Source of the DNA: Actinomycetota bacterium
Lineage (GTDB): Bacteria; Cyanobacteriota; Vampirovibrionia; Obscuribacterales; Obscuribacteraceae
Direction of reading: 5' to 3'
Assembly (NCBI GenBank): GCA_903970355.1
Contig: CAJCIF010000073.1
Location: 1 to 8,783 of the forward strand
DNA: 8,783 bases
Shown here: piece by piece, positions 1-6,471 of the stretch
Numbering within the stretch: the first letter of the stretch is position 1
How the letters are laid out: the number at the start of each line of letters is the position of its first letter
Notes under the pieces: model-generated
The model's input: only the letters and a program-made list of their open reading frames with translations
What the model was told of the DNA's origin: nothing
Databases searched by the model: none
Made by a program: the position numbers and the translations under genes

Positions 1-407
1 CCTTCTACCAGGTCCATAACCAGATATGGTTGCCCGGTTGGTGCAATTCCGAAATCAAACACACCAATAACGTTCGGGTGGGCAAGACAACTTACGGCCT
101 GCGCTTCTTGTTGAAATCGTTTGGTGCTGGTTGGATCGGCAACTAACTGCGATTGCAACATTTTGATCGCCACTATGCGATCCATAAGGGTGTGCTTGCC
201 TTTATAGACGATGCTCATGCCACCACGGCCGATCTCAGACATGACCAGATACTTATCGGCTAACGTTGTTCCGATTAGCTGATCGACGCTGACCGTCATT
301 AAGATCGTGTTGTCATAAGAGCACACGATCTCCGTTGCCGGAAACTCGCGTTTGCAAGCCGGACAGCGTTTCACTTTCTTATTTGCAGGTCCGCTCCCAG
401 CCGTCAC
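1..407 (-). CDS. Ser/Thr protein kinase, N-terminal part (cut by window edge)
   Basis: This is the first 135 residues of a Hanks-type (PknB-like) serine/threonine kinase; the rest lies beyond position 1. A short N-terminal module with CPAC (residues 15-18) and a third Cys at 29, followed by YDNT, looks like a small zinc-ribbon-type element. The kinase domain then begins: glycine loop GRGGMSIVYKG (60-70), the ATP-binding lysine in VAIK (K82), the helix-C glutamate E101, HPNVIGVFDFG (110-120) and a hinge near YLVMDLVE (128-135). The catalytic HRD and DFG motifs would fall outside the window. The start is uncertain. The frame is closed by a stop at 428-426 and has no ATG before 299, which would remove the Cys motif, so I chose GTG at 407. 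It follows the FAD oxidoreductase gene after 93 bases on the same strand and may have its own promoter. Family confidence is high; start confidence is moderate. Confidence 0.88.
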   Translation of the reverse strand, partial: MTAGSGPANKKVKRCPACKREFPATEIVCSYDNTILMTVSVDQLIGTTLADKYLVMSEIGRGGMSIVYKGKHTLMDRIVAIKMLQSQLVADPTSTKRFQQEAQAVSCLAHPNVIGVFDFGIAPTGQPYLVMDLVE

Positions 408-472
408 AGGTTGCTCATTTCGCCGTTAAAGTGCCTGACCAATGATATCAAAACATGAGAATCAATATAAGT

Positions 473-486
473 TTGCCATAAGGCAA
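473..486. repeat. Small perfect inverted repeat upstream of the kinase gene
   Basis: TTGCC and GGCAA (5-base arms) flank a 4-base loop in the 93-base gap between the FAD oxidoreductase stop and the kinase start. No T-run follows on the minus strand, so it is not a standard terminator. It could be a weak hairpin, a small operator or chance. Confidence 0.3.
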
Positions 487-500
487 TTTGATAAAGCTTT

Positions 501-1763
501 TCACGGAGTTAGTTCAGATAGTACCGCCTCCGCTGCTCTTCTGCCTGAATACAATGCGCCATCAATCGAGGCGGTATCCCTATGGTCTCCGCACACATAC
601 AAGCCCTTCCTCAAACGAACCGGGCGTTCGATCTCACTTATGTGTGGAATGCTTTGATCCGGCAACCCATGAGCCAATTTGTATGTTTTTAGATATCGCC
701 ATTTGTAAGCTTCATCGGGAAACCACTCCTTAAGCTGCACCCGCACAATCGCTTCAAGCTCCATTTCATCTTCTTCCGGATACGAAAGTAAGGTGACCGA
801 AACGAGTGTGTGTCCCGCAGGGGCATAACTGGGGCAGACATTGCTAATAAAGCACATGTTGTTGATGGGACCATCTTTCTTGCCTTCACCGTTCAGAATC
901 AAAAGAGGCTCGTCAAGCGGTGGTTTTCCAGCCGCGTAGTACATGCACGTCACGACGCGACTGGGTGAAATTGTAATGTCATCACCAAGTAGTTTTGCAG
1001 CTTCAGGTCCATCTGTGGCGACAACAATAGCCTGTGCGCCCAGGGTCTCACCATGAGGCAGGTTCATGATGCCGTCTTGTACGGACAGCACTTTTGTATT
1101 CATGCGAAGGGAGTTAGGAGGCAATCTTTTGGCGAGCTGGTTTGGTATAGCTCCCATGCCATCTTGCGGAATGGCTGTATCGTTTTGTGCAAATAATTTG
1201 AAGACAGATTCGAAGATTCGGCTGGAGGTTACGAGGCTTTCGTCAAAACTAATGCCGCCAAAGAAGGGCCGGAAAAACTGGTTGATAATTGCATCCGTAA
1301 AACCTTCACTTCTGAGAAGTTCTATTGTGCTTGTTTCCGGACCGCGCATGATATCGCCAAATGGCGTCGAAACAAGTCGTTTGCGCAATTTTGCAATGGC
1401 GAACTTGTCTTCCCATGTTCCAATCGGCGCAAGCATCGTCATGAATATATCGAGCGGGTTACGAAAAGGATCACCGAATTTGTGAAAGCTGTCTCCGACT
1501 CGAATAAGGCAACCCGGATAAAAACTGTGCAATTTTAAAGCACCGTAGTCGAGCACTCTTTTTGCTTCCGGATAACCGGTAAGCAGAACCTGGAAGCCTC
1601 GGTCTAACCGGAAATCTTCGAATACATCAGTGCGCACGCGGCCACCGACACCATTGGAAGCTTCCAGAATGAGAAAGGTAATGCCTTTCTCCATAAGTTT
1701 AAGAGCGCAAGCCAATCCGGCCAGACCTGCGCCGACAATTAACACATCTGGATTTCGTTTCAT
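501..1763 (-). CDS. FAD-dependent oxidoreductase, phytoene-desaturase/amine-oxidase-like
   Basis: A 420-residue flavoprotein of the amine oxidase / protoporphyrinogen oxidase / phytoene desaturase superfamily. The N-terminus carries the dinucleotide-binding motif GAGLAGLACALKL (11-23), an acidic residue at the end of the second strand (E34) and the GGR motif (40-42) that follows it in this superfamily. QDGMGAIPNQLAKRL (200-214) matches the conserved substrate-domain segment. The C-terminal FAD motif is YVCGDHRDTASIDGALYSG (389-407). There is no signal peptide or obvious membrane segment. The substrate cannot be read from sequence; carotenoid-like or other hydrophobic polyenes are family-based guesses. 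Its ATG overlaps the stop of the VOC gene (ATGA, 1760-1763) and has no good Shine-Dalgarno, so translation is probably coupled. It is the last gene of the photolyase operon. Confidence 0.85.
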   Translation of the reverse strand: MKRNPDVLIVGAGLAGLACALKLMEKGITFLILEASNGVGGRVRTDVFEDFRLDRGFQVLLTGYPEAKRVLDYGALKLHSFYPGCLIRVGDSFHKFGDPFRNPLDIFMTMLAPIGTWEDKFAIAKLRKRLVSTPFGDIMRGPETSTIELLRSEGFTDAIINQFFRPFFGGISFDESLVTSSRIFESVFKLFAQNDTAIPQDGMGAIPNQLAKRLPPNSLRMNTKVLSVQDGIMNLPHGETLGAQAIVVATDGPEAAKLLGDDITISPSRVVTCMYYAAGKPPLDEPLLILNGEGKKDGPINNMCFISNVCPSYAPAGHTLVSVTLLSYPEEDEMELEAIVRVQLKEWFPDEAYKWRYLKTYKLAHGLPDQSIPHISEIERPVRLRKGLYVCGDHRDTASIDGALYSGRRAAEAVLSELTP

Positions 1764-2101
1764 AATTTTCGGGGTTGATCGTTTGTGATTGAACTTCTCT
1801 CGACCATTTCAACGGAATTGCCGGCCGGATCTTTTACATAAGTTGAGATCGTGCCGTCTCTATGTTTTTCCAATTCTCCGAAGCGACCAGCGTTATCAAC
1901 CGCAAAAGCTATGTGGCGAGGATGTTGACCGGGTACAACAAATGCCAATTTTATATTGCCGAATTTCAAAAACGCCCAGGTGTCATCTTGATATTCCACT
2001 TCGCAATTGAATGTTTTGGTATACCAATCTACGGCTTTACCGACATCTTTTACGGATATGGCAATATGGTCTATTTGATCGAGAGCTTTTGAATTGCTCA
2101 T
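1760..2101 (-). CDS. VOC (glyoxalase/bleomycin-resistance fold) family protein
   Basis: A 113-residue single-domain protein of the vicinal oxygen chelate superfamily. The opening strand is DHIAISVKDVGKAVDWYTK (11-29), with the usual first-strand metal ligand position at H12. A second half-motif starts at RHIAFAVDN (62-70, H63), and the closing DPAGNSVEMVE (91-101) places the terminal glutamate ligand at E98. The length is typical of the small dimeric VOC proteins, in which two chains build the metal site. The actual reaction (lactoylglutathione lyase, dioxygenase, isomerase or ligand binding) cannot be decided. The start is well supported by AGAGG six bases upstream. Both ends overlap neighbours by four bases (photolyase stop upstream, FAD oxidoreductase start downstream), so it is the middle gene of a translationally coupled operon. 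Confidence 0.85.
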   Translation of the reverse strand: MSNSKALDQIDHIAISVKDVGKAVDWYTKTFNCEVEYQDDTWAFLKFGNIKLAFVVPGQHPRHIAFAVDNAGRFGELEKHRDGTISTYVKDPAGNSVEMVERSSITNDQPRKL

Positions 2102-3606
2102 TTGTTTCCTCTGTGCACTGATGTTTCGATTCTAGCTGCTTTGCCCTTATCTTCTTTGCCCCTATCTTCTTTGATTGCGTCGAAAGCTGCAAGCGCCTTT
2201 AACCGCGCTTCGGCATGATCGACGATGGGCGCTGGATAATTTTTACCCAAAACAATTTTTGCCCTTTGCAAGGCTTGCTTGTCCAATTGCCAGGGTTCAT
2301 GAATCTCATCATTGGAAAGGTTGCTCAGTTCGGGCAACCAGGTGCGAATGTAGTCTCCATCAGGGTCAAACTTTTTACTTTGCAATAAAGGGTTAAAGAT
2401 GCGGAAATATGGTGCCGCATCGGCACCGCATCCTGCCGTCCACTGCCAACCGAGTGTGTTGTTAGCAAGATCGGCATCGACAAGAGTATCCCAGAACCAA
2501 CGTGCACCATCATTCCAGGGGATGAGCAAATCTTTTACGAGAAAGGAGGCGACAATCATCCGGACGCGATTATGCATCCACCCGGTTGCCCACAGTTCAC
2601 GCATGCCTGCATCAACAATTGGAATGCCGGTTTCGCCTTTTTGCCAGGCTTTTAAATAACTGCTTTTTGCTTGCCACGGAAATTGCCGGAAGCGATCGTC
2701 TAGAGGTTCGCAATCTGTCTTCGGAAAATGATAGAGAAGATGGTGAGCAAACTCACGCCACGCTAATTCTTTCAAATAAGTCTCAACACTTTTTGCGCAA
2801 TGCGGATTTTTGTTATTGAGACGCAGATCTTTTACGCTGTGCCAGATTTCCCTGGCACTTAATTCGCCCCAATGAATGTAGGGTGATAGTTTAGAAACTC
2901 CGTCTATACCTGGATAATCGCGTGTGGTTGCATAGTTGGAAACGATCCCATTTAGAAAAATTTCCAAACGTTTTTCTGCTCCAGCACGTCCCGGCTGCCA
3001 TGTTGATCGTATGGTCTTTGCCCAATCAATCTTAGGAAGCAGTTGCAATTTAGCAAGCGGTAAAGAATCAGGACATTGCTCCGGTTGGGGCCACGTCTTT
3101 ACGTCGCTTGCAATGGCGGGTCGCAGATCACCCTTTGCCAAAATGGTTTTCCAAAAAGCGGTAAAGACTTTAAACGGTTTGCCTTCCTTGTTGTGTATTT
3201 CCCAAGGTTCAAATAAAAGCGAACTGTTGAAGCTCTCGACAGTGACCTTGCCTTTGAAACTCTCTTTTATCTTCCTGTCTCTTTCAATTGCGAATGGTTC
3301 ATAGCGGCGGTTCCAAAGAATGGCATCGGCATTGGTTTCCTGTCGCAATTGCGTCAAAATTTCCAGGGCACTTCCGGCCCGAATTATCAATTGCGATTGT
3401 TTCGCTTTTAGTTCATTTTCAAGACTTAAAAGGGCGTTGTGCAACCACCACTTAGAGGCTCCGCCTGGTTGCCATTCACCCTCTTCGGCCGGCGACCAGA
3501 TATATACCGGAATTATCGGTCTGCCTCTTCGTATTGCGGCATGCAAAGCAGGGTTGTCTTGGATTCGCAGATCCTGCCTGAACCAGACGATGCTGGCGGT
3601 TTCCAT
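2098..3606 (-). CDS. phr: Deoxyribodipyrimidine photolyase (CPD photolyase)
   Basis: A 502-residue cryptochrome/photolyase-family protein that, by family, uses FAD and blue light to split cyclobutane pyrimidine dimers. The N-terminal antenna domain opens with IVWFRQDLRIQDNPAL (6-21). FAD-domain motifs include SKLSPYIHWGELS (238-250), ELAWREF (280-286), TGWMHNRVRM (341-350) and GWQW...DAAPYFRIFNP (386-406). Aligned by eye with E. coli PhrB, the electron-transfer triad is present (W321, W364, W387). The asparagine near flavin N5 (N383) and the lesion-contacting E280, W283 and M350 are also kept, which favours a repair enzyme over a pure cryptochrome. The antenna pigment (methenyl-folate or deazaflavin) cannot be told. 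The C-terminus has a charged tail with a short repeat (KEDRG, KEDKG). The start at 3606 has only a weak GGTG upstream. It is the first gene of the three-gene operon; its stop overlaps the VOC start (ATGA). Confidence 0.95.
   Translation of the reverse strand: METASIVWFRQDLRIQDNPALHAAIRRGRPIIPVYIWSPAEEGEWQPGGASKWWLHNALLSLENELKAKQSQLIIRAGSALEILTQLRQETNADAILWNRRYEPFAIERDRKIKESFKGKVTVESFNSSLLFEPWEIHNKEGKPFKVFTAFWKTILAKGDLRPAIASDVKTWPQPEQCPDSLPLAKLQLLPKIDWAKTIRSTWQPGRAGAEKRLEIFLNGIVSNYATTRDYPGIDGVSKLSPYIHWGELSAREIWHSVKDLRLNNKNPHCAKSVETYLKELAWREFAHHLLYHFPKTDCEPLDDRFRQFPWQAKSSYLKAWQKGETGIPIVDAGMRELWATGWMHNRVRMIVASFLVKDLLIPWNDGARWFWDTLVDADLANNTLGWQWTAGCGADAAPYFRIFNPLLQSKKFDPDGDYIRTWLPELSNLSNDEIHEPWQLDKQALQRAKIVLGKNYPAPIVDHAEARLKALAAFDAIKEDRGKEDKGKAARIETSVHRGNK
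2108..2112 (-). promoter_or_regulatory. Ribosome binding site of the VOC gene
   Basis: AGAGG lies six bases before the VOC ATG, inside the photolyase 3' end. It confirms the start at 2101 although that start overlaps the upstream stop codon. The next gene in the operon lacks such a site. Confidence 0.65.
2143..2172. repeat. 15-base tandem repeat in the photolyase C-terminal tail
   Basis: Two adjacent 15-base copies differ at one position on the plus strand (GCCCTTATCTTCTTT, then GCCCCTATCTTCTTT). They are in frame with the photolyase gene and encode the neighbouring pentapeptides KEDKG and KEDRG in its charged tail. The near identity suggests a recent duplication by slippage. Confidence 0.8.
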
Positions 3607-3720
3607 TTTTCACCAAGTTTTTGTGTATCGGACTGCGAACATCGGCGTATGATAATACTGTTTTGGCATTCTGGTATAAGGGTATGTCAAACTGTAGCCA
3701 ACTTTAAATTGAGAAGGCAG
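3607..3720. promoter_or_regulatory. Divergent intergenic region, photolyase operon / TPR gene
   Basis: This 114-base AT-rich spacer lies between two genes that start in opposite directions, so it should contain the promoters of both. On the minus strand a perfect TTGACA (3690-3685) is present, but no good -10 box lies 16-18 bases on; TATTAT at 3657-3652 is 27 bases away. On the plus strand TATGATAAT (3648-3656) resembles a -10 box without a convincing -35. No operator palindrome was found. The role is inferred from position and the exact promoters are not resolved. Confidence 0.45.
3711..3717 (+). promoter_or_regulatory. Ribosome binding site of the TPR gene
   Basis: GAGAAGG lies just before the ATG at 3721, with a short gap (3 bases after AAGG, 7 after GAG). 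It supports this start over the long open extension upstream, which runs antisense through the photolyase gene. Confidence 0.55.
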
Positions 3721-5256
3721 ATGTCTACATCGTTCTGGAATATTTCTAAACGTCAAGTCTATACTTTGCCGGTTCTGATTGCACTCAGTTTTCTGGTAAG
3801 TGGATCGGTTATTGCCTTTGCTTTCGACAGTTCTGCCGGTCGCCGCGATCACCGCTCGTATAGTGCTCTGGAGAACGCCGGAGTAATAGATCTTCGCGCC
3901 GGCAAATATGGTCGAAGCGAAGAAGAGTTAAAGAGAGCGCTTCCCCAGGAAGAAAAAGCTTTTGGTCAAAATGATCCTCGTTTGATACCAATTTTAAATG
4001 AACTTGGCTGGTTGTACACAGAGGTTGGGCGCACCAACGATGCCCGCACATTTTTGAACAAAGCTATCATCATCAATGGTGGCAAGAATAAAGCGCAAGA
4101 AGCAGACACACTCGACAGAATTGCCCGGTCCTATCTTGTTCACGGAAATACGGATAAGGCAAGCGATCCGGCTCGCAATGCGCTCAACATAAGACAAGAA
4201 GTTTTGCAGGTTGGCGATCTCAAAATTGCGGAAAGTTTGAACACGGTGGCAACCCTTTCCCTTTTGAAAAATGATCTCAGGGATGCCGAACAATCTGCCA
4301 ATAATGCTCTTGCTATTTGCGATGAAACCGGTCAATCCGCCCAAGCTGAAAAGGCTCGCAGTCTGGATCTCCTCGCCAAAATAAGCATTGAAAAATCTTT
4401 GCCGCGCCAGGCAAAACCGCAAGCGGTCGATGCGCTTTCCATTCGCAAAAATCTTTTCGGCAATAATCATCCACTTACAGCAGAAAGTTGGTTGTTATAT
4501 GGCGACGTAAACATGCAAATGAAATCGGCCCATATGGCCGAAGATGCTTACAAAAATGCAGAATTGATCACGCAAAGCTATGCCGAGACAAAGCCGGAAC
4601 TCAGAATTCTTTCTCTTTATTCTCTAGCGGGAGCTCTGGGCAGCCAGGGCAAATTGCCGGATGGAGAGCCTTATTTAGAACAGGCAGAACCTTTATATCG
4701 CGCTTTGAAGGAGAAGGATCCGGCAAGAGCCGAATCATTGCGATCTGCCTATCTGCAAGCTCTTGTGCAGAATCACGTTTGGCCAAAAGCGATAGATCTC
4801 TGGGCAACTTCATTTTTCGAACATGTTGGTGGCGGTCCATCTTCAATGGCACGCTCCTATGTAAGTGCCTGCACCAAGCGTGCTAAAGATATGCAGGTCG
4901 GTTCCGGAAACGAACTAACCGAGGTAATGATCTGGGCCGCAATACCAATCATCATTATTTACTTTGGTATGTTTGGCTCGGCATTCCGGCGCGAACCAAA
5001 AATTGCCAAATCAGGTGATCAATCAGGCGGTCAGGGTTCAGCATCAGGAACCTATTGGACAGCCTATCCGGAATCACCCCACGGTGCTTTGCCGCCGGAA
5101 GGTGCACCAGATCCGCGCACTACCCAAGCTCGTGAAAAAGCACAACAAGCTGCTAATGCGCGGCTCTCACAAACAAGGCTTCAGGCTCTCAATGCGCGCA
5201 TGTCGCAAACACGTTTGCCCGCAATTGAAGATCCAAACAAACCGAAAGAGAAGTAG
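3721..5256 (+). CDS. Membrane-anchored TPR protein (kinesin-light-chain type repeats)
   Basis: A 511-residue protein of unknown specific function. After a basic N-terminus (KRQ, 10-12) comes a hydrophobic segment (13-35), either a signal peptide or an anchor. A TPR region follows (about 47-330) with repeats beginning near 47, 88, 127, 169, 211, 253 and 295. The mostly 42-residue spacing is typical of kinesin-light-chain/TPR_12 repeats that act as protein-binding scaffolds. A second membrane segment (about 402-421, with an IPIIIIYFGMF core) is followed by RR and a 90-residue tail rich in Gly, Pro, Gln and Ala. By the positive-inside rule, the repeats lie outside the cytoplasm and the tail inside. 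The tail holds a 12-residue duplication (479-502). The start at 3721 is set by GAGAAGG just upstream. The gene diverges from the photolyase operon and converges with the phosphoesterase gene, six bases apart. Confidence 0.85.
   Translation: MSTSFWNISKRQVYTLPVLIALSFLVSGSVIAFAFDSSAGRRDHRSYSALENAGVIDLRAGKYGRSEEELKRALPQEEKAFGQNDPRLIPILNELGWLYTEVGRTNDARTFLNKAIIINGGKNKAQEADTLDRIARSYLVHGNTDKASDPARNALNIRQEVLQVGDLKIAESLNTVATLSLLKNDLRDAEQSANNALAICDETGQSAQAEKARSLDLLAKISIEKSLPRQAKPQAVDALSIRKNLFGNNHPLTAESWLLYGDVNMQMKSAHMAEDAYKNAELITQSYAETKPELRILSLYSLAGALGSQGKLPDGEPYLEQAEPLYRALKEKDPARAESLRSAYLQALVQNHVWPKAIDLWATSFFEHVGGGPSSMARSYVSACTKRAKDMQVGSGNELTEVMIWAAIPIIIIYFGMFGSAFRREPKIAKSGDQSGGQGSASGTYWTAYPESPHGALPPEGAPDPRTTQAREKAQQAANARLSQTRLQALNARMSQTRLPAIEDPNKPKEK
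5155..5226 (+). repeat. Two-copy 36-base in-frame repeat in the TPR protein tail
   Basis: Two adjacent 12-codon units encode NARLSQTRLQAL and NARMSQTRLPAI (residues 479-490 and 491-502). Nine of 12 residues match, but only about 23 of 36 bases. The copies have therefore drifted in DNA more than in peptide, which suggests the peptide is maintained by selection. Confidence 0.7.
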
Positions 5257-5262
5257 AAAGAA

Positions 5263-6471
5263 CTACTGTTGCGGTTGCAAGTCTGGTTTTAATTCGGCAT
5301 CCGGTTTGGTTTCAGTTTTAGGTTCTGGCTGCTGCTCTACTGGTTTTGACTCAGATTTCGATTCGGGTTTGGCCTTTTCGGATTTTTCTTGGCCGGTTGG
5401 CTTTTGATCTTTTGATTTTTTGGGAGCTTTAGTTGGTTTGAGCGGTTGGGCAGTCCTTCCCGATGCAATCGGCAAACTGGCAATCTGATCTAAATGATCA
5501 CCATCGGCGATACTAAGAAAGGTAGCTGGTCGTCCGGAACTATATGCGTATGCCATGCGCGAACTGACTAGTGCGCCTTTTGCTTTCTTGATGAGGGCAG
5601 GAAAATCAATTTGATAACTTTCGACATCTATAGTTTCAGGATCGATCTTAAATGTTCGAAATTCGCATGGATAGACATCAAGACTTGGAGACGAGACATA
5701 CCAGATGTCTCTTTCTCGTTGAATTTTACTTGTGTGTACATGTCCGTTGACAACGAGTCTTACTCCGGTGCCGTTGTTTAAAATTTCGCGTGCTGAAGCT
5801 CCCTGCGGTACTAAGTATCCGTCCCAGGGTGGACCACTATCAAATGGTGGCGGTGGCAGAAGTGGGTGATGGCTAAAGACGATCGTGAATTTGTTTTTCG
5901 AAGCTGTTAAATCACTTTGCAGCCAACTTAATTGATCCGGCAAAAGAATTCCTTCATCGCTATTTGCTTTGCTCGTATCCAACCCAACCAGGTGAACCCC
6001 GGGAGAATAATCAAAAGACCAATAAGATTTGTCTGCTGTTAAATCGCGGCGTTTCCAATCTGGTCCGTAAGTTTTGATTTTGTCGGCAGCGACAATGCCC
6101 GACACATCGCGCTCGCCCAGCACGAAATACCACGGCATGGTGAGCCCCTGAACAATATCCATGAACAGATTCCAGTTAGCATCATCGTTGCCAGGTGTTT
6201 CCACCTGGTCTCCTCCGAAAACAACGAAGTCAACACCAAGTTGGTTTATTTGCTTAACAGCATTCTGTAAAAAGAGTTGGCTTTCTTGCGTGAGCTTGAA
6301 ACTGTCGGGCACACCGTTTACGAGATGCACATCTGTAACGTAAGCGAAAGAAAACGGCTCAAATTGAAATCCTTTTGCGCCGGCAAAGTTAAAAGGCAAA
6401 CACAACGATGTGGCAACACCAGCCATACCAAGGAGGAGAGTTCGTCGGGCAATTGGAATGGGTTGGGTCAT
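5263..6471 (-). CDS. Tat-exported calcineurin-like metallophosphoesterase with altered motif III
   Basis: A 402-residue protein of the calcineurin-like metallophosphoesterase superfamily. The N-terminus has a twin-arginine pattern (ARRTLLLG, 8-15) followed by a hydrophobic stretch and AGA (30-32), suggesting Tat export with cleavage near 32. Metal-site motifs are DVH (47-49), GGDQVE (86-91), SHHPL (200-204) and NGHVH (242-246). The usual GNH(D/E) motif reads GERD (119-122): the metal-binding Asn is Glu and the catalytic His is Arg. A Lys/Pro/Glu/Ser-rich tail without predicted structure occupies about 342-402. The ATG overlaps the folE stop by one base (TGATG) and has no Shine-Dalgarno of its own, so translation is probably coupled to folE. 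The substrate is unknown; a reduced-activity or binding role is possible. Family call is strong, Tat export is moderate. Confidence 0.85.
   Translation of the reverse strand: MTQPIPIARRTLLLGMAGVATSLCLPFNFAGAKGFQFEPFSFAYVTDVHLVNGVPDSFKLTQESQLFLQNAVKQINQLGVDFVVFGGDQVETPGNDDANWNLFMDIVQGLTMPWYFVLGERDVSGIVAADKIKTYGPDWKRRDLTADKSYWSFDYSPGVHLVGLDTSKANSDEGILLPDQLSWLQSDLTASKNKFTIVFSHHPLLPPPPFDSGPPWDGYLVPQGASAREILNNGTGVRLVVNGHVHTSKIQRERDIWYVSSPSLDVYPCEFRTFKIDPETIDVESYQIDFPALIKKAKGALVSSRMAYAYSSGRPATFLSIADGDHLDQIASLPIASGRTAQPLKPTKAPKKSKDQKPTGQEKSEKAKPESKSESKPVEQQPEPKTETKPDAELKPDLQPQQ

Noticed and set aside
1066..1485. 139-codon open frame on the plus strand inside the FAD oxidoreductase gene
   Set aside because: It has no domain signature or upstream ribosome site and is covered by a conserved gene on the other strand.
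3685..3690. Perfect TTGACA on the minus strand as the photolyase -35 box
   Set aside because: No acceptable -10 hexamer lies 15-19 bases downstream, so I did not call a promoter; a single hexamer match is weak evidence.
3663..3701. TTGGC/GCCAA inverted repeat in the divergent spacer
   Set aside because: The arms are only 5 bases with a 29-base loop, which is easily expected by chance, so it was not called as an operator.
3439..3720. Open extension of the TPR reading frame upstream of its ATG
   Set aside because: It runs antisense through the photolyase start, has no family features, and the signal-like segment plus ribosome site mark 3721 as the start.
3994..4470. 158-codon open frame on the minus strand inside the TPR gene
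   Set aside because: It is fully antisense to a gene with clear TPR repeats and shows no recognisable motif of its own.
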